From the NCBI GenBank assembly GCA_002783585.1, contig PFHB01000059.1:1-46715 (forward strand): a stretch of DNA of 46,715 nt, written 5' to 3'. This DNA comes from Candidatus Omnitrophica bacterium CG_4_8_14_3_um_filter_43_15 (lineage in GTDB: Bacteria > Omnitrophota > Gorgyraeia > Taenaricolales > Taenaricolaceae). Each line of letters starts with the position of its first letter. Position 1 is the stretch's first letter. The position numbers were made by a program, and so were the translations under genes. Under the pieces are notes generated by a model that worked only from the letters and a program-made list of their open reading frames with translations, had not been told where the DNA came from and did no database searches. Shown here piece by piece: positions 36,021 through 45,001 of this stretch.

Positions 36021-37265
36021 TTGTTAAAACAATTTGTACCGAATGAAATTTGTTTAAAATGTGATGCGTGTTGCAGGTTCGTTCAGCAAAACAGCCGGTA
36101 TGCGCCGGTTTTGTTGAGCGATTCTTTTTCAGATAGCACTTGCCGGTTATCGCTTAAACCTCACAAAGACATATTTATCTGCCAAAATTTCTCTCCGGAA
36201 TCAAATTCCTGCAATATATACGCGCACAGGCCGCTTGACTGCCAGCTCTATCCCTTCATGGTTACATATAACAAGGAATACGAAAATATAGTCCTTGTCC
36301 TTGATGCCAAATGCCCTTATGCGAAAGTGATAACCGGCCACCCTGAGTTCAACTACACCAGCCTGCCGCACAGCTTCGTAATGCCATACCAGCCGGATAC
36401 GATAAAGATTACAACGATAAAAAACCTGGGCGGGTTTAAAGCGCTCGCGCTTGAACACAAACCCTTATTTAATAAATATCTGAACAATTCAGAGTATTCC
36501 GCGAGGTCATTCGTTAATATATACATATGGTCGGATTTATTCAACATATTATGGAAGATTATTGACAATAACCTGTGCGTATTTTACGAATATAAAAATG
36601 AATTCAACATGCTGATTTCCTCGCCTAAAGGTATGCATTTATTAAAACCCGGAGGCCGTATCGAAAATATCGCTGAGAAAGAAATTAAGGCGTTTGAAGG
36701 CGCCGGAATAAAAATCCACAAAAATACAGACGAGTATATATACCTAGCCAAAGATATTGCGGAATTAAAAGGCAATAGATTCTCCTCGCAGCGCGCCGCA
36801 AAGAATAATTTCATAAAAAACAACAAATTTATTTACAGACCTTTTGTAATAAGCGATATTGATGAATGCCTAAACCTGTATAGCAGCTGGGCTAAAAGAA
36901 AGATGGGGACGCACGACAGCGTATATCATCAACTTATCGCTGATAGCTTCTCTGCCCATAAAAAGGCAATGCTTGATTATGAAGAACTGGGGCTTACAGG
37001 CAGGGTTGTTGACATAGATGAAAAAATACGCGCCTATACGTTCGCGTTTGAAATGAATACCGATACGTATTGCGTCGTCTTTGAAACCGCTGATACAACC
37101 ATAAAAGGCCTTAGCCAATTTATATTCAGCCACCTTGCGCAGGATATCGCAAAAGAAGCAAAATACATCAACACAATGGACGATTCAGGCCTTGCCAATC
37201 TTAAAAAAGCCAAACTCTCCTGGCATCCTCACCGGACACTTACAAGTTATATAGGGACAGTTTAA
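36021..37265 (+). CDS. YkgJ-type Cys cluster fused to a DUF2156 acyltransferase-like domain
   Basis: 414 residues from a TTG directly after the previous stop; no in-frame ATG lies before the Cys cluster, so a non-ATG start is likely. Residues 11-80 hold CLKCDACCRF, then C...C...CNIYAHRPLDCQLYPF, the YkgJ metal-cluster family. From about 195 the chain matches DUF2156 (GNAT-like, as in phosphatidylglycerol lysyltransferase C-termini): YIYLAKDIAELKGNRFSSQR near 240 and the end AYINTMDD-like to KKAKLSWHPHRTL. The fusion suggests a metal- or redox-dependent acyl or aminoacyl transfer, but this is inference. Shares its stop (TTAA) tail-to-tail with mgtE. Confidence 0.78.
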   Translation: MLKQFVPNEICLKCDACCRFVQQNSRYAPVLLSDSFSDSTCRLSLKPHKDIFICQNFSPESNSCNIYAHRPLDCQLYPFMVTYNKEYENIVLVLDAKCPYAKVITGHPEFNYTSLPHSFVMPYQPDTIKITTIKNLGGFKALALEHKPLFNKYLNNSEYSARSFVNIYIWSDLFNILWKIIDNNLCVFYEYKNEFNMLISSPKGMHLLKPGGRIENIAEKEIKAFEGAGIKIHKNTDEYIYLAKDIAELKGNRFSSQRAAKNNFIKNNKFIYRPFVISDIDECLNLYSSWAKRKMGTHDSVYHQLIADSFSAHKKAMLDYEELGLTGRVVDIDEKIRAYTFAFEMNTDTYCVVFETADTTIKGLSQFIFSHLAQDIAKEAKYINTMDDSGLANLKKAKLSWHPHRTLTSYIGTV

Positions 37266-38662
37266 TACTGAAGGGCTGGGATAAAAAGCTGGGCTATCTT
37301 AAAATATATTATAAGGCCCACGACATCGACTATGCTGGTGGTAATCGGGCCTGCCAGCACAGCAGGGTCAAGCCCGACCTTTTTTGACGCAAGCGGCAGG
37401 AAAATGCCGGTAGCTATAGCAAGTATCGCGATAAAAAGCATGCTTATGCCTACTACGCCGGCAATAAAGAAATCTTTTTGTAACAAGAGCGCCCTTGCAA
37501 AGGCAACAATACCTACAATTACACCCATCAAAAGCGCTGCCGCAAATTCAAGCTTTATAACTTTAAGTACGTTCTTGAAATTGACATCTCCTGTAGCAAG
37601 GCCTCTTATAATCGTTATAGACGCCTGAGCGCCCGCGTTACCTCCGGTATCAAGAAGCATCGGTATAAAAAACGCCAGCGCCACCACGGAACTTAACACA
37701 TTTTGAAAGCTCTTAAGCACAGTGCCTGTTAAAAAATCAAATACAAGAAGCAAAATCAGCCATCCGGCGCGGCGCTTGACAAGGTCAAACATGGTTGCCG
37801 TGGCATAGCTTATAATCTCGCCGCCTCTGGCATCCATTTTTCCTATTTCATACAAATCCCTGGTGCTGCGTTTTTCTATTGTCTCGATTATATCGTCAAC
37901 CGTAATTATACCTACGAGCAGATTATCCTTATTTACGATCGGCGCGTCAAAAAGGTCATATTTTTTAAATGTCGTGGAAACCTCTTCCTGCGGAGTATTC
38001 GGATCTATTTTTACAAGTTCCACGCTCACCATTACATCCTTGATCAATATATCAGGCGGGGCCTTTATAAGGTCCTGCAGGGAAATACTTCCCAGAAGCT
38101 TGTGGTTTTCATCCGTCACAAATACAGAATAAACGTTTTCGTTAAAGTCAGAGCGAAGGTTCTCCTGAAGGCTAATTATCGCCTGCCTTGCCGACATATC
38201 CTTTTTAATTTCAACAAGGTCTGTTGTCATCAAGCTGCCGGCTGTGCCCTCTTCATAATTTAAAAGCTGCCTTAAATTCTGTTCTTCTGTCTTGTTTACA
38301 AATTTAAACAGCTTTTTTGAAACCTTCTGCGGCAGGTCCTTAAAAAGGTCTGCCCTTTCATCAGGCGCCATTTCGTTTATAATCTGCGAGACATCGGCAT
38401 TTTCAAGGTTGTTCAGTATATATTCCTGCTCGCTAAGATTCAGGCTTTCAAAAACCTCCACGGCCCTTTTGGCGGAGAAAAGCTTAAAAATAAAAATTTT
38501 ATCCTGCGATTCAAGATGCCTCCATCCATAGGCAATATCAACAGAACGAATATTTTTAAGCACCTGTTTTAAGCCTGTAAAATCCTTGGCTGCCAGTAGG
38601 CTCCTGATTTCAGGAAGAAACAGCGCGAATATGTCAGGATTTTTACGCTGGGCTGTTTTCAT
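37262..38662 (-). CDS. mgtE: MgtE-family magnesium transporter
   Basis: 466 residues. N-terminal superhelical MgtE_N domain (residues about 10-135), two CBS domains (about 140-260: TTDLVEIKKDMSARQAIISL, VDDIIETIEKRS), a connecting helix, and five membrane segments from about 290 with the pore motif FIPMLLDTGGNAGAQASITIIRGLATGD near 340. Imports Mg2+ and is gated by Mg bound to the CBS/N domains. Last gene of the trehalose-to-mgtE array, overlapping fba by 20 nt. Confidence 0.95.
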   Translation of the reverse strand: MKTAQRKNPDIFALFLPEIRSLLAAKDFTGLKQVLKNIRSVDIAYGWRHLESQDKIFIFKLFSAKRAVEVFESLNLSEQEYILNNLENADVSQIINEMAPDERADLFKDLPQKVSKKLFKFVNKTEEQNLRQLLNYEEGTAGSLMTTDLVEIKKDMSARQAIISLQENLRSDFNENVYSVFVTDENHKLLGSISLQDLIKAPPDILIKDVMVSVELVKIDPNTPQEEVSTTFKKYDLFDAPIVNKDNLLVGIITVDDIIETIEKRSTRDLYEIGKMDARGGEIISYATATMFDLVKRRAGWLILLLVFDFLTGTVLKSFQNVLSSVVALAFFIPMLLDTGGNAGAQASITIIRGLATGDVNFKNVLKVIKLEFAAALLMGVIVGIVAFARALLLQKDFFIAGVVGISMLFIAILAIATGIFLPLASKKVGLDPAVLAGPITTSIVDVVGLIIYFKIAQLFIPALQY

Positions 38663-39662
38663 AAAGTTTTATCATATCTTTAAGAGTAGCTGTCTTGACA
38701 TATTTTATATGCCCCGCTGTGCCGAAAGCCGTCATCCTCTGGGCAATAATATTTGACAGGGCCTCCCTGGCAGGCTTAAGGTAATCCCTTGGATCAAATT
38801 TATCAGGGCTGTCAACAAAAACCTTCCTTATTGCCGCTGTAACGGCAAGCCTGCCGTCGGTATCAACGTTGATTTTATTAATCCCGAGCTTTATAGCTTT
38901 TTGCAGGCTTTCAACAGGCACGCCCATAGTCTTCTGCATATTGCCGCCGTATTTATTGATAAGGTCTATCAACTCGTGCGGCACGCTTGAAGAGCCGTGT
39001 GAAACCAGAAATACATCCGGTATCGTTTTGCGGATTTTTTCTATTATATCAAAAGCGATTTTCGGTTCTTCCTTAAATTTATAAGCGCCGTGCGACGTGC
39101 CTATTGCTATAGCAAGCGCATCAACGCCTGTTTCTTTTACGAACTTCACTGCCTGATTGGGGTCTGTCAGGTGAATCTTGCCTGAACCAACTCCGTCTTC
39201 TATGCCGCCAAGCGTCCCCAGTTCGCCTTCAACCGTAACCCCAAACTTATGCGCGTAATCAACAACGGCCTTTGTCACTTTCACATTATATTCGTAGTCT
39301 GAGGCTGTCTTGCCGTCTTCTATCAGGGAGCCGTCTATCATAACAGAAGTAAAACCAAGGGCTATCGCTTTTTTTACAGTGTCAAGGCTGTTGCCGTGGT
39401 CTAAATGCATGGCTATTGGTATGCCCGGATTAAGCTCAGCGGCCGCCAGCATAAGATGTTTTAAATAATCCATGTCCGCGTATTTCAACGCTCCGCGGCT
39501 TGCCTGTATAATAACAGGCGACTGCGTTTTGTTGGCAGCCATCATTATGCCCTGTATCTGTTCCATGTTATTTACGTTATAGGCGCCTATAGCATAAGGC
39601 TTGCCTGTCTTGTAAGCATCCAAACTTGCCTGTAAAATCATTCTCATCGGTATCAAAGCCAT
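38643..39662 (-). CDS. fba: Fructose-bisphosphate aldolase, class II
   Basis: 339 residues. Metal-dependent cleavage or formation of fructose 1,6-bisphosphate. Zinc and substrate motifs: IGAYNVNNMEQIQGIM near 22, AMHLDHGNSLDTVKKAI near 83, VMIDGSLIEDGKTASDYEYN near 107, GVTVEGELGTLGGIEDG near 140, IGTSHGAYKF near 187 and INVDTDGRLA near 250. ATG at 39662 preceded by GGAGGGTTAGATC. Followed by mgtE. Confidence 0.95.
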   Translation of the reverse strand: MALIPMRMILQASLDAYKTGKPYAIGAYNVNNMEQIQGIMMAANKTQSPVIIQASRGALKYADMDYLKHLMLAAAELNPGIPIAMHLDHGNSLDTVKKAIALGFTSVMIDGSLIEDGKTASDYEYNVKVTKAVVDYAHKFGVTVEGELGTLGGIEDGVGSGKIHLTDPNQAVKFVKETGVDALAIAIGTSHGAYKFKEEPKIAFDIIEKIRKTIPDVFLVSHGSSSVPHELIDLINKYGGNMQKTMGVPVESLQKAIKLGINKINVDTDGRLAVTAAIRKVFVDSPDKFDPRDYLKPAREALSNIIAQRMTAFGTAGHIKYVKTATLKDMIKLYENSPA

Positions 39663-39665
39663 GAT

Positions 39666-40184
39666 CTAACCCTCCATTATTGATTTTTCTTCCTTAAAAA
39701 ACAAATCCTGCGGCGCCTTAAGATAATCATAGGTAGACGCTATTATACTATAATGCGCCTTCTCTTCCTTTATCAGAAATTTATACAGCTCCTTAATGTT
39801 TTTATCTTCTATTGAATTTGCCGCCTTCTCATAAAAATTATACCCTCTTGTCTCCAAATCCATGGCTATCTCGTAAGCCTTAAGCTGGCCACTGTCAGCT
39901 GAGATACCTTTAAGCGCCTCTTTAGGGCCTTTGCCAAAAAGAAGCCTTTTGTTTATATCCGCATGCTCCGGCATGGCAATAGACAATTTAGGCATAGCCA
40001 AATCCCCGGCCAAATTTTCAGAATATTTTTTAATGGCGTCTATATGCCTGTTTTCATCTTCTGCCAGCGCCTGAAATATCTTTTTAGCTGCCGCGCTTTT
40101 GGCCTTATTTGACGCCTTGATATAAAAATCATATCCCTGCTTCTCCATATCAAAAGATGTATCCAAAGCTTCTTTTATAGTCAT
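39666..40184 (-). CDS. Ferritin-like diiron protein (rubrerythrin-related)
   Basis: 172 residues, four-helix ferritin-like fold. Paired iron-ligand signatures EKQGYDFYIKA... EDENRH (near 14 and 44) and ETRGYNFYEKAAN... EEKAHY (near 107 and 140). No C-terminal rubredoxin Cys motif, so it is an erythrin-type domain alone. Likely peroxide handling or iron oxidation in an anaerobe. GGAGGATAGC precedes the ATG; 31 nt after the DUF362 gene. Confidence 0.85.
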   Translation of the reverse strand: MTIKEALDTSFDMEKQGYDFYIKASNKAKSAAAKKIFQALAEDENRHIDAIKKYSENLAGDLAMPKLSIAMPEHADINKRLLFGKGPKEALKGISADSGQLKAYEIAMDLETRGYNFYEKAANSIEDKNIKELYKFLIKEEKAHYSIIASTYDYLKAPQDLFFKEEKSIMEG

Positions 40185-40215
40185 GCTATCCTCCGGCTGG
40201 AATTATATCATACGG

Positions 40216-41271
40216 TTACAATTTTATCAATTCATAATCTAAATTGCCAATACCAATTACCCGGGCATACCTTAACTGCTTTAAAGCGTCCCTCTCAGGC
40301 CACACCTGTTTGAATACATCCATGCCGCAGGCAACATTTACCATATCAAAACACGCCTTGTCTATGCTGACCGGATCCGATGAGGCAAATATACCGACAT
40401 CAGGCGAAATTCTGGGGTCATCCTTTGCCAGGCAATCACATTCTTTTGTAATTTTTATCGCAAAATTAAAAAATGCCGCCTTGTGTTTTTTTGTATCCAG
40501 CACTGCCTTGGCATGCTCTATCATCTTCTCCTGAATATTGCCCGCGCCCGACTCCCAATGCACATCAATAGCGTTGTGAGGACAGGCTGCTATACAGCTT
40601 GAGCAGCCTATGCATTTTTTGGAATCTATCTGCGATTTATTGTTTATTATACTTATGGCATCCGCCAGGCATACCTTTTCGCATTCACCGCAACCGGTGC
40701 AGTTTTTAACTCTCACCAGCGGCGCAACATCAGAATGCTGGGCGAGCTTGCCCTGCCTGGATGCGCAACCCATACCTACATTTTTTAAGGCGCCGCCAAA
40801 ACCTGCCATTATATGGCCTTTAAAATGGCTGACAACAACCAATGCGTCGGATTCAATAAATAAAGGCGCCACCTTTGCCTTGGCAATAAACTTTCCTGCC
40901 ACAGGCACCTCGATATTTCCTTCGGCTATAACAACAGGCGCGCCGCAAACTTCCGGAGTAAAACCGTGCTCATAAGCAATCTTTTTATGGCCTTCGGACG
41001 CCATCCTTCTTCCGCGATACAGAGTATTTGTGTCTGCAAGCACTGGCGATGCGGCATGCCGCGTTATGGCGCTTGTAATAACTTTAAGGTATTCGGGCTT
41101 TACAAAACCGGTATTGCCTTCTTCGCCGAAATGCAGCTTGACTGCAACCTTATCATTGGGTTTTATAAAATCAAGGATGGCGCTTTCAGCGATGAGCCGG
41201 ATGAATTTTTCTGTTATCGCCTGAGTGGTATCAGAATTTTTTACGCTTATAAAATATACTTTGCTTTTCAT
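40216..41271 (-). CDS. DUF362 protein with two 4Fe-4S clusters
   Basis: 351 residues. DUF362 region (KVAVKLHFGEEGNTGFVKP near 45, VVVSHFKGHIMAGFGGALKNVGMGCASR near 150) and two ferredoxin motifs, CTGCGECEKVCLADAI near 192 and CIGCSSCIAACPHNAI near 220. The function of the family is not known to me; some members appear near corrinoid or flavin redox systems. Cytoplasmic by sequence. Tightly packed in the trehalose-mgtE array. Confidence 0.88.
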   Translation of the reverse strand: MKSKVYFISVKNSDTTQAITEKFIRLIAESAILDFIKPNDKVAVKLHFGEEGNTGFVKPEYLKVITSAITRHAASPVLADTNTLYRGRRMASEGHKKIAYEHGFTPEVCGAPVVIAEGNIEVPVAGKFIAKAKVAPLFIESDALVVVSHFKGHIMAGFGGALKNVGMGCASRQGKLAQHSDVAPLVRVKNCTGCGECEKVCLADAISIINNKSQIDSKKCIGCSSCIAACPHNAIDVHWESGAGNIQEKMIEHAKAVLDTKKHKAAFFNFAIKITKECDCLAKDDPRISPDVGIFASSDPVSIDKACFDMVNVACGMDVFKQVWPERDALKQLRYARVIGIGNLDYELIKL

Positions 41272-41277
41272 TATAAA

Positions 41278-42489
41278 TTACAGGCTTACAACATCTTCCG
41301 GGTGATATAAGGAAAGGAATAAAAGCATATAATCTCGTATATGGCGGGTTATAAGAAAATTATTTCTCACATGTTCTCTGCCGTTTTCAGCCAGTTTCTT
41401 TGCGTAGCCCGGGCTGTTTAGAAGCTGCTTTATCGCAAACGCGGCTCCTTCTATAGAATGGCATAAAAGCCCTGAATACTTGTGCTTTATCTGAAGCGGT
41501 ATACCGCCTGTGTCAGTGGCGACTACCGGCTTTGTCTTCCACAACGCCTCTGAAACAGTCAGGCCAAAACCCTCCCTTGACGACTTCTGCATTATAATAG
41601 TGGAAGCGCGCTGCAAGGCATTAACCTCTAAATCGTTCTGCGGCAGGAGCAGGATATGTATATCCTTGTCTTTTTTGGCTTTTTCCCTGACCTCGGCTAA
41701 AACCTCGGCGCCTTCAGGGTCATCAACAGCAGTGCCTCCGGCTAAAATAAGCTGGCAATCTATATATTTTTTTACCTGCAGATACGCGTCTATAACGCCC
41801 ACAGGGTCTTTAAGCCGGTCAAAACGCGATATCTGGGTAATTATCGGCTTGTCCGCCTCTATTTCGTACTTTCTTAATACGGCGTCAATCTCCTGCTGGG
41901 GCAGCTCCCGGTTTTTATCGCTTAAAGGGTCTATCGACGGAGATATAAGAAACTGCCTTATCGGCATTTTCTGGCAAAAGCTCGGAGCCGAAAATACGGC
42001 TGAATCGTAATTTTTTATATACCCTTTTAAAAAATTCCAGACATCTTTATTCGGCCTTGAAACATCTATATGGCAGCGCCAAACCCATTTGTTGCCCTTT
42101 TTCTTTTTTACCAGGGCTACAGGCTGCGGATCGTGTATAAAAACAATATCGCCGTATGTATCAAGTTCCTCTATATTCTTTCTGCTTGTATCTTCAAAAA
42201 TCTCAAAATCATGCTTTGTAATATCCTCTTTTTTTCCGTGAAGGGCGTTATGAAATTTTTTGGTAACGTCAAAAAACTGCGCCCCTCCTTTTATAAAGTC
42301 CCAGCGGCTGTCAACGCCAAGCTCCTTTAAAAGAGGGATCATCCTGTTTAAAATCTCGGCAACCCCGCCTCCGACAGAAGTGGAATTGACCTGCTGTATA
42401 ACCTTGCCTTTTAAACGCTCTGCCAAAAGCTTAAGGTCGTCTATTATCGACTGCCCTACTATGGGTATATATTCGCCCAACCGTTCCAT
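41278..42489 (-). CDS. treT: Trehalose synthase TreT (nucleotide-sugar:glucose transferase)
   Basis: 403 residues, GT4 fold. Makes trehalose directly from a nucleotide-glucose and free glucose, reversibly. Motifs: VGGGVAEILNRMIPLLKELG near 40, DIVFIHDPQP near 112, WRCHIDVSRPN near 133, TQISRFDRLKDPVGVIDAYL near 210 and SSREGFGLTVSEALWKTKPVVAT near 300. Gives a second trehalose route next to OtsA/OtsB. A general GT4 glycosyltransferase is the fallback call. Confidence 0.88.
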   Translation of the reverse strand: MERLGEYIPIVGQSIIDDLKLLAERLKGKVIQQVNSTSVGGGVAEILNRMIPLLKELGVDSRWDFIKGGAQFFDVTKKFHNALHGKKEDITKHDFEIFEDTSRKNIEELDTYGDIVFIHDPQPVALVKKKKGNKWVWRCHIDVSRPNKDVWNFLKGYIKNYDSAVFSAPSFCQKMPIRQFLISPSIDPLSDKNRELPQQEIDAVLRKYEIEADKPIITQISRFDRLKDPVGVIDAYLQVKKYIDCQLILAGGTAVDDPEGAEVLAEVREKAKKDKDIHILLLPQNDLEVNALQRASTIIMQKSSREGFGLTVSEALWKTKPVVATDTGGIPLQIKHKYSGLLCHSIEGAAFAIKQLLNSPGYAKKLAENGREHVRNNFLITRHIRDYMLLFLSLYHPEDVVSL

Positions 42490-42491
42490 GA

Positions 42492-43157
42492 TTATACGCT
42501 CTTTTCTATGATCTTAATTAATGTGTCCCTTAAATCCTCCAACGTGTGCGTGTAAGGATCCAGGTTTGCTATTTTATCCGCGAGTTTTTTATTTCCTATT
42601 GATGTTTCTATCCAGTAAGAAAAATCGTTTGTCTTTTTTTCAAGCCGCAGCCGCGCTTCAAAGATATGAAAATACACGGAATCCATTGTTATCTTCGCAA
42701 GCACATCTATGAATTCCTTGAGATCATTTACCACATATTTGGTGGGAAGTATAAAGCTTACTGATTTGATAAAGTGAAATTCCTGGGCTTCCTCTGCGAA
42801 CTTACGTTTTGACTTTGGGTTGGCTTTAATATACTGCTCTATTTTCGCTATCATCTCCTCGCGCAAACCGCGTATAGTGGAAAACTGCACTGTATCTATG
42901 CTGGCCAATCTTTCCGCAAGCTCATCTTCTCCAAGGGCGCTATTTACCCAATAAGCAAAATCATTGGGCGGCTCAGGCGAAAGATACTGATGCTGTTGCA
43001 GAAACCTGTGCGTGTGATGATATATACATGAACCGGGCACCTCTTTCATTAAATCAAGCAATTCTTCAAGCGTCGTTGCCTTAAAACCGGTAAGCTCTGA
43101 CAGGTGCAGGCGCGTATAAAACCTGAAAGGCTCTTTGGCTTTTATTAATTCCGGCAT
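42492..43157 (-). CDS. DUF5752 protein, internal duplication
   Basis: 221 residues. Two repeats of about 100: FRFYTRLHLSELTGFKATTL...NDFAYWVNSALGEDELAERL and FHFIKSVSFILPTKYVVNDL...NDFSYWIETSIGNKKLADKI, each ending in a helix that reads LEDLRDTLIKIIE or similar. Function unknown. It is regularly sensible as a partner here because it lies between treT and otsB with 2-3 nt gaps. Confidence 0.75.
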   Translation of the reverse strand: MPELIKAKEPFRFYTRLHLSELTGFKATTLEELLDLMKEVPGSCIYHHTHRFLQQHQYLSPEPPNDFAYWVNSALGEDELAERLASIDTVQFSTIRGLREEMIAKIEQYIKANPKSKRKFAEEAQEFHFIKSVSFILPTKYVVNDLKEFIDVLAKITMDSVYFHIFEARLRLEKKTNDFSYWIETSIGNKKLADKIANLDPYTHTLEDLRDTLIKIIEKSV

Positions 43158-43160
43158 GCT

Positions 43161-43928
43161 TTAACCTCTCTTTAAACTATAAATCCTTTTTAAAAACCCG
43201 TAAACCTCTTGTGTGTTTTTAAGATAATATTGGGCAAGCGAACGGCGGGATGAGCCTACAAACACCGTAATGCCTTTATTCTTTAAAACCCTGAAGGCAT
43301 CTTCGTCTGTTATATCATCTCCTATATAAATTGGCAAGTTTTTTCCGCAAAGCCGCAGGACAACGCTGCCCTTGTTCCAGTCAAGCGCGGGCCTTACTTC
43401 AAAAACCTTTTTGCCGGGTTTTACCATAATTTTATTTTTCTCAGGATGAGAATTAACGATTTCATGAAAAATAGTCTTTACCAAACGCTGCCTCGAGGCA
43501 GGCGCGCGCCTGTAATGAACGGACAAGGTAATACCTTTATCCTCTATCAACACCCCTTTTATGCCTTTTAATCTTCTGATAAGGGCGCGTTTTATTTCTT
43601 TTACGGCATGCGCGTATTTTAAAAGATTGGGGCTATGTTTTATCTTTGGGCCTTCTATCTGGAAACCATGGTTGCCGCTATATATTATGCCCGGCACACC
43701 AACCAGGCGTTTTACACTTTTTAAAGACCTGCCGCTTATAACAGCTATCTTAACGCTTTTTATGCCGGCAATCTGTTTAAGTATATGTTTTGTCTTTGAA
43801 GGAACTCTGGCCTTATCAGGAGCCGGCGCTATCGGCGCTAAAGTGCCGTCACAATCAAGAAACAATATTATACTGCTCAAACATAGCGCCTTTGCTATAC
43901 CAGGCCAGCTTTTAAAAACATGTTTCAT
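43161..43928 (-). CDS. otsB: Trehalose-6-phosphate phosphatase
   Basis: 255 residues, HAD superfamily. Removes phosphate from trehalose 6-phosphate. Motif I FLDCDGTLAPIAP near 24, motif II VISGRSLKSVKRL near 62, GNHGFQIEGP near 85, motif III/IV YIGDDITDEDAF near 200. One nt after mscS stop and 3 nt before the DUF5752 gene. Confidence 0.94.
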   Translation of the reverse strand: MKHVFKSWPGIAKALCLSSIILFLDCDGTLAPIAPAPDKARVPSKTKHILKQIAGIKSVKIAVISGRSLKSVKRLVGVPGIIYSGNHGFQIEGPKIKHSPNLLKYAHAVKEIKRALIRRLKGIKGVLIEDKGITLSVHYRRAPASRQRLVKTIFHEIVNSHPEKNKIMVKPGKKVFEVRPALDWNKGSVVLRLCGKNLPIYIGDDITDEDAFRVLKNKGITVFVGSSRRSLAQYYLKNTQEVYGFLKRIYSLKRG

Positions 43929-43929
43929 A

Positions 43930-44985
43930 TTATCCCGCTTTTTCCTGATCGTAGTTTATAGCCCTTATAGGATACGGTATATTAATGCCTTCTTTGGCGT
44001 AGCGCTCATGCAGGCGCTTTACAAATTCGTGTTTAACAAGATACTGGTCCACAAATTCTTTCGCGCGCAGTATCACTGTAAAATTTATGCTGAAATCCCC
44101 GAATGTGTGATACCTTATAAAGGGGTCAAATCCCGGAACGCCTCCGAGCACTTCTTTCATAACCTCTTTTGCCACTTCACATGTTACTTTTTCGACTTTC
44201 TTAAGGTCGCTGTTGTAATGCACGCCTACATTTATCAAAACAGCCATTTCTTTTTCCGGAAGATAATAATTTGTTATTATCACTTTAGCCAATTTATCGT
44301 TTGGCACCAAGACAACATTATTAGGAAGCATCCTTATCTTTGTAGTGCGCCAATTTATATCTATAACATACCCTTCCTCTCCTGACTCAAGCTTGATATA
44401 GTCGCCTATTCTCACCTGCCTGGCGACTGTTATATGAAACCCCGCGAACAGGTTTGATAATGTGTCCTGCAAGGCCAGCGCAACAGCAAGGCCTCCTACG
44501 CCCAGAGTCGCAAGTATTGGCGTAATGCTCACTCCGAAACTATTAAGTATTATAAGTATGCCTATGCCGAAAACTACCAACCGCGTAATATTCTGGGTAA
44601 CGCTTGTAACCGGCAGGGCTGTATTTATTTTACTCGAATACGCGCTTATGGATTTTGAGATCACGGTTGATAAAACCATCATTGCTGAAATCGCGCCGAG
44701 AACAAAAAACATTTTCCCTGCAATACGAACTACGTTTTCCGGCATATGCGAAACCGCTAAACTAAAATATATCCCGAGCATGATAAACCATATTATAAAC
44801 GGCGCCTTTGCCGCCTCCAGCGCTATATCGTCTATCTGCGTTTTTGTATGGCTGGCCCAGCGCGAAACCCTGGAAAATAATATTTTTCTCGCTATATAAC
44901 CGATTATAACCGTCCCGATAAATACAGCCACAGGTATCACGGCTTCTGACAGAACTTTTTCAGAAAAAATAAAACTTATATCCAT
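43930..44985 (-). CDS. MscS-family mechanosensitive channel
   Basis: 351 residues. About four to five membrane segments in the first 185 residues (VIPVAVFIGTVIIGYIARKI, FIIWFIMLGIYFSLAVS, MFFVLGAISAMMVLSTVI, VVFGIGILIILNSFGV), the pore helix GVGGLAVALALQDTLSNLFAGF near 155, and the cytoplasmic beta domain (VRIGDYIKLESGEEGYVIDI near 195). Opens under membrane tension to release solutes. AAGGAGGCGCTTGAT precedes the ATG; lies between otsA and otsB, which ties it to osmoprotection. Confidence 0.92.
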   Translation of the reverse strand: MDISFIFSEKVLSEAVIPVAVFIGTVIIGYIARKILFSRVSRWASHTKTQIDDIALEAAKAPFIIWFIMLGIYFSLAVSHMPENVVRIAGKMFFVLGAISAMMVLSTVISKSISAYSSKINTALPVTSVTQNITRLVVFGIGILIILNSFGVSITPILATLGVGGLAVALALQDTLSNLFAGFHITVARQVRIGDYIKLESGEEGYVIDINWRTTKIRMLPNNVVLVPNDKLAKVIITNYYLPEKEMAVLINVGVHYNSDLKKVEKVTCEVAKEVMKEVLGGVPGFDPFIRYHTFGDFSINFTVILRAKEFVDQYLVKHEFVKRLHERYAKEGINIPYPIRAINYDQEKAG

Positions 44986-45001
44986 ATCAAGCGCCTCCTT
45001 C

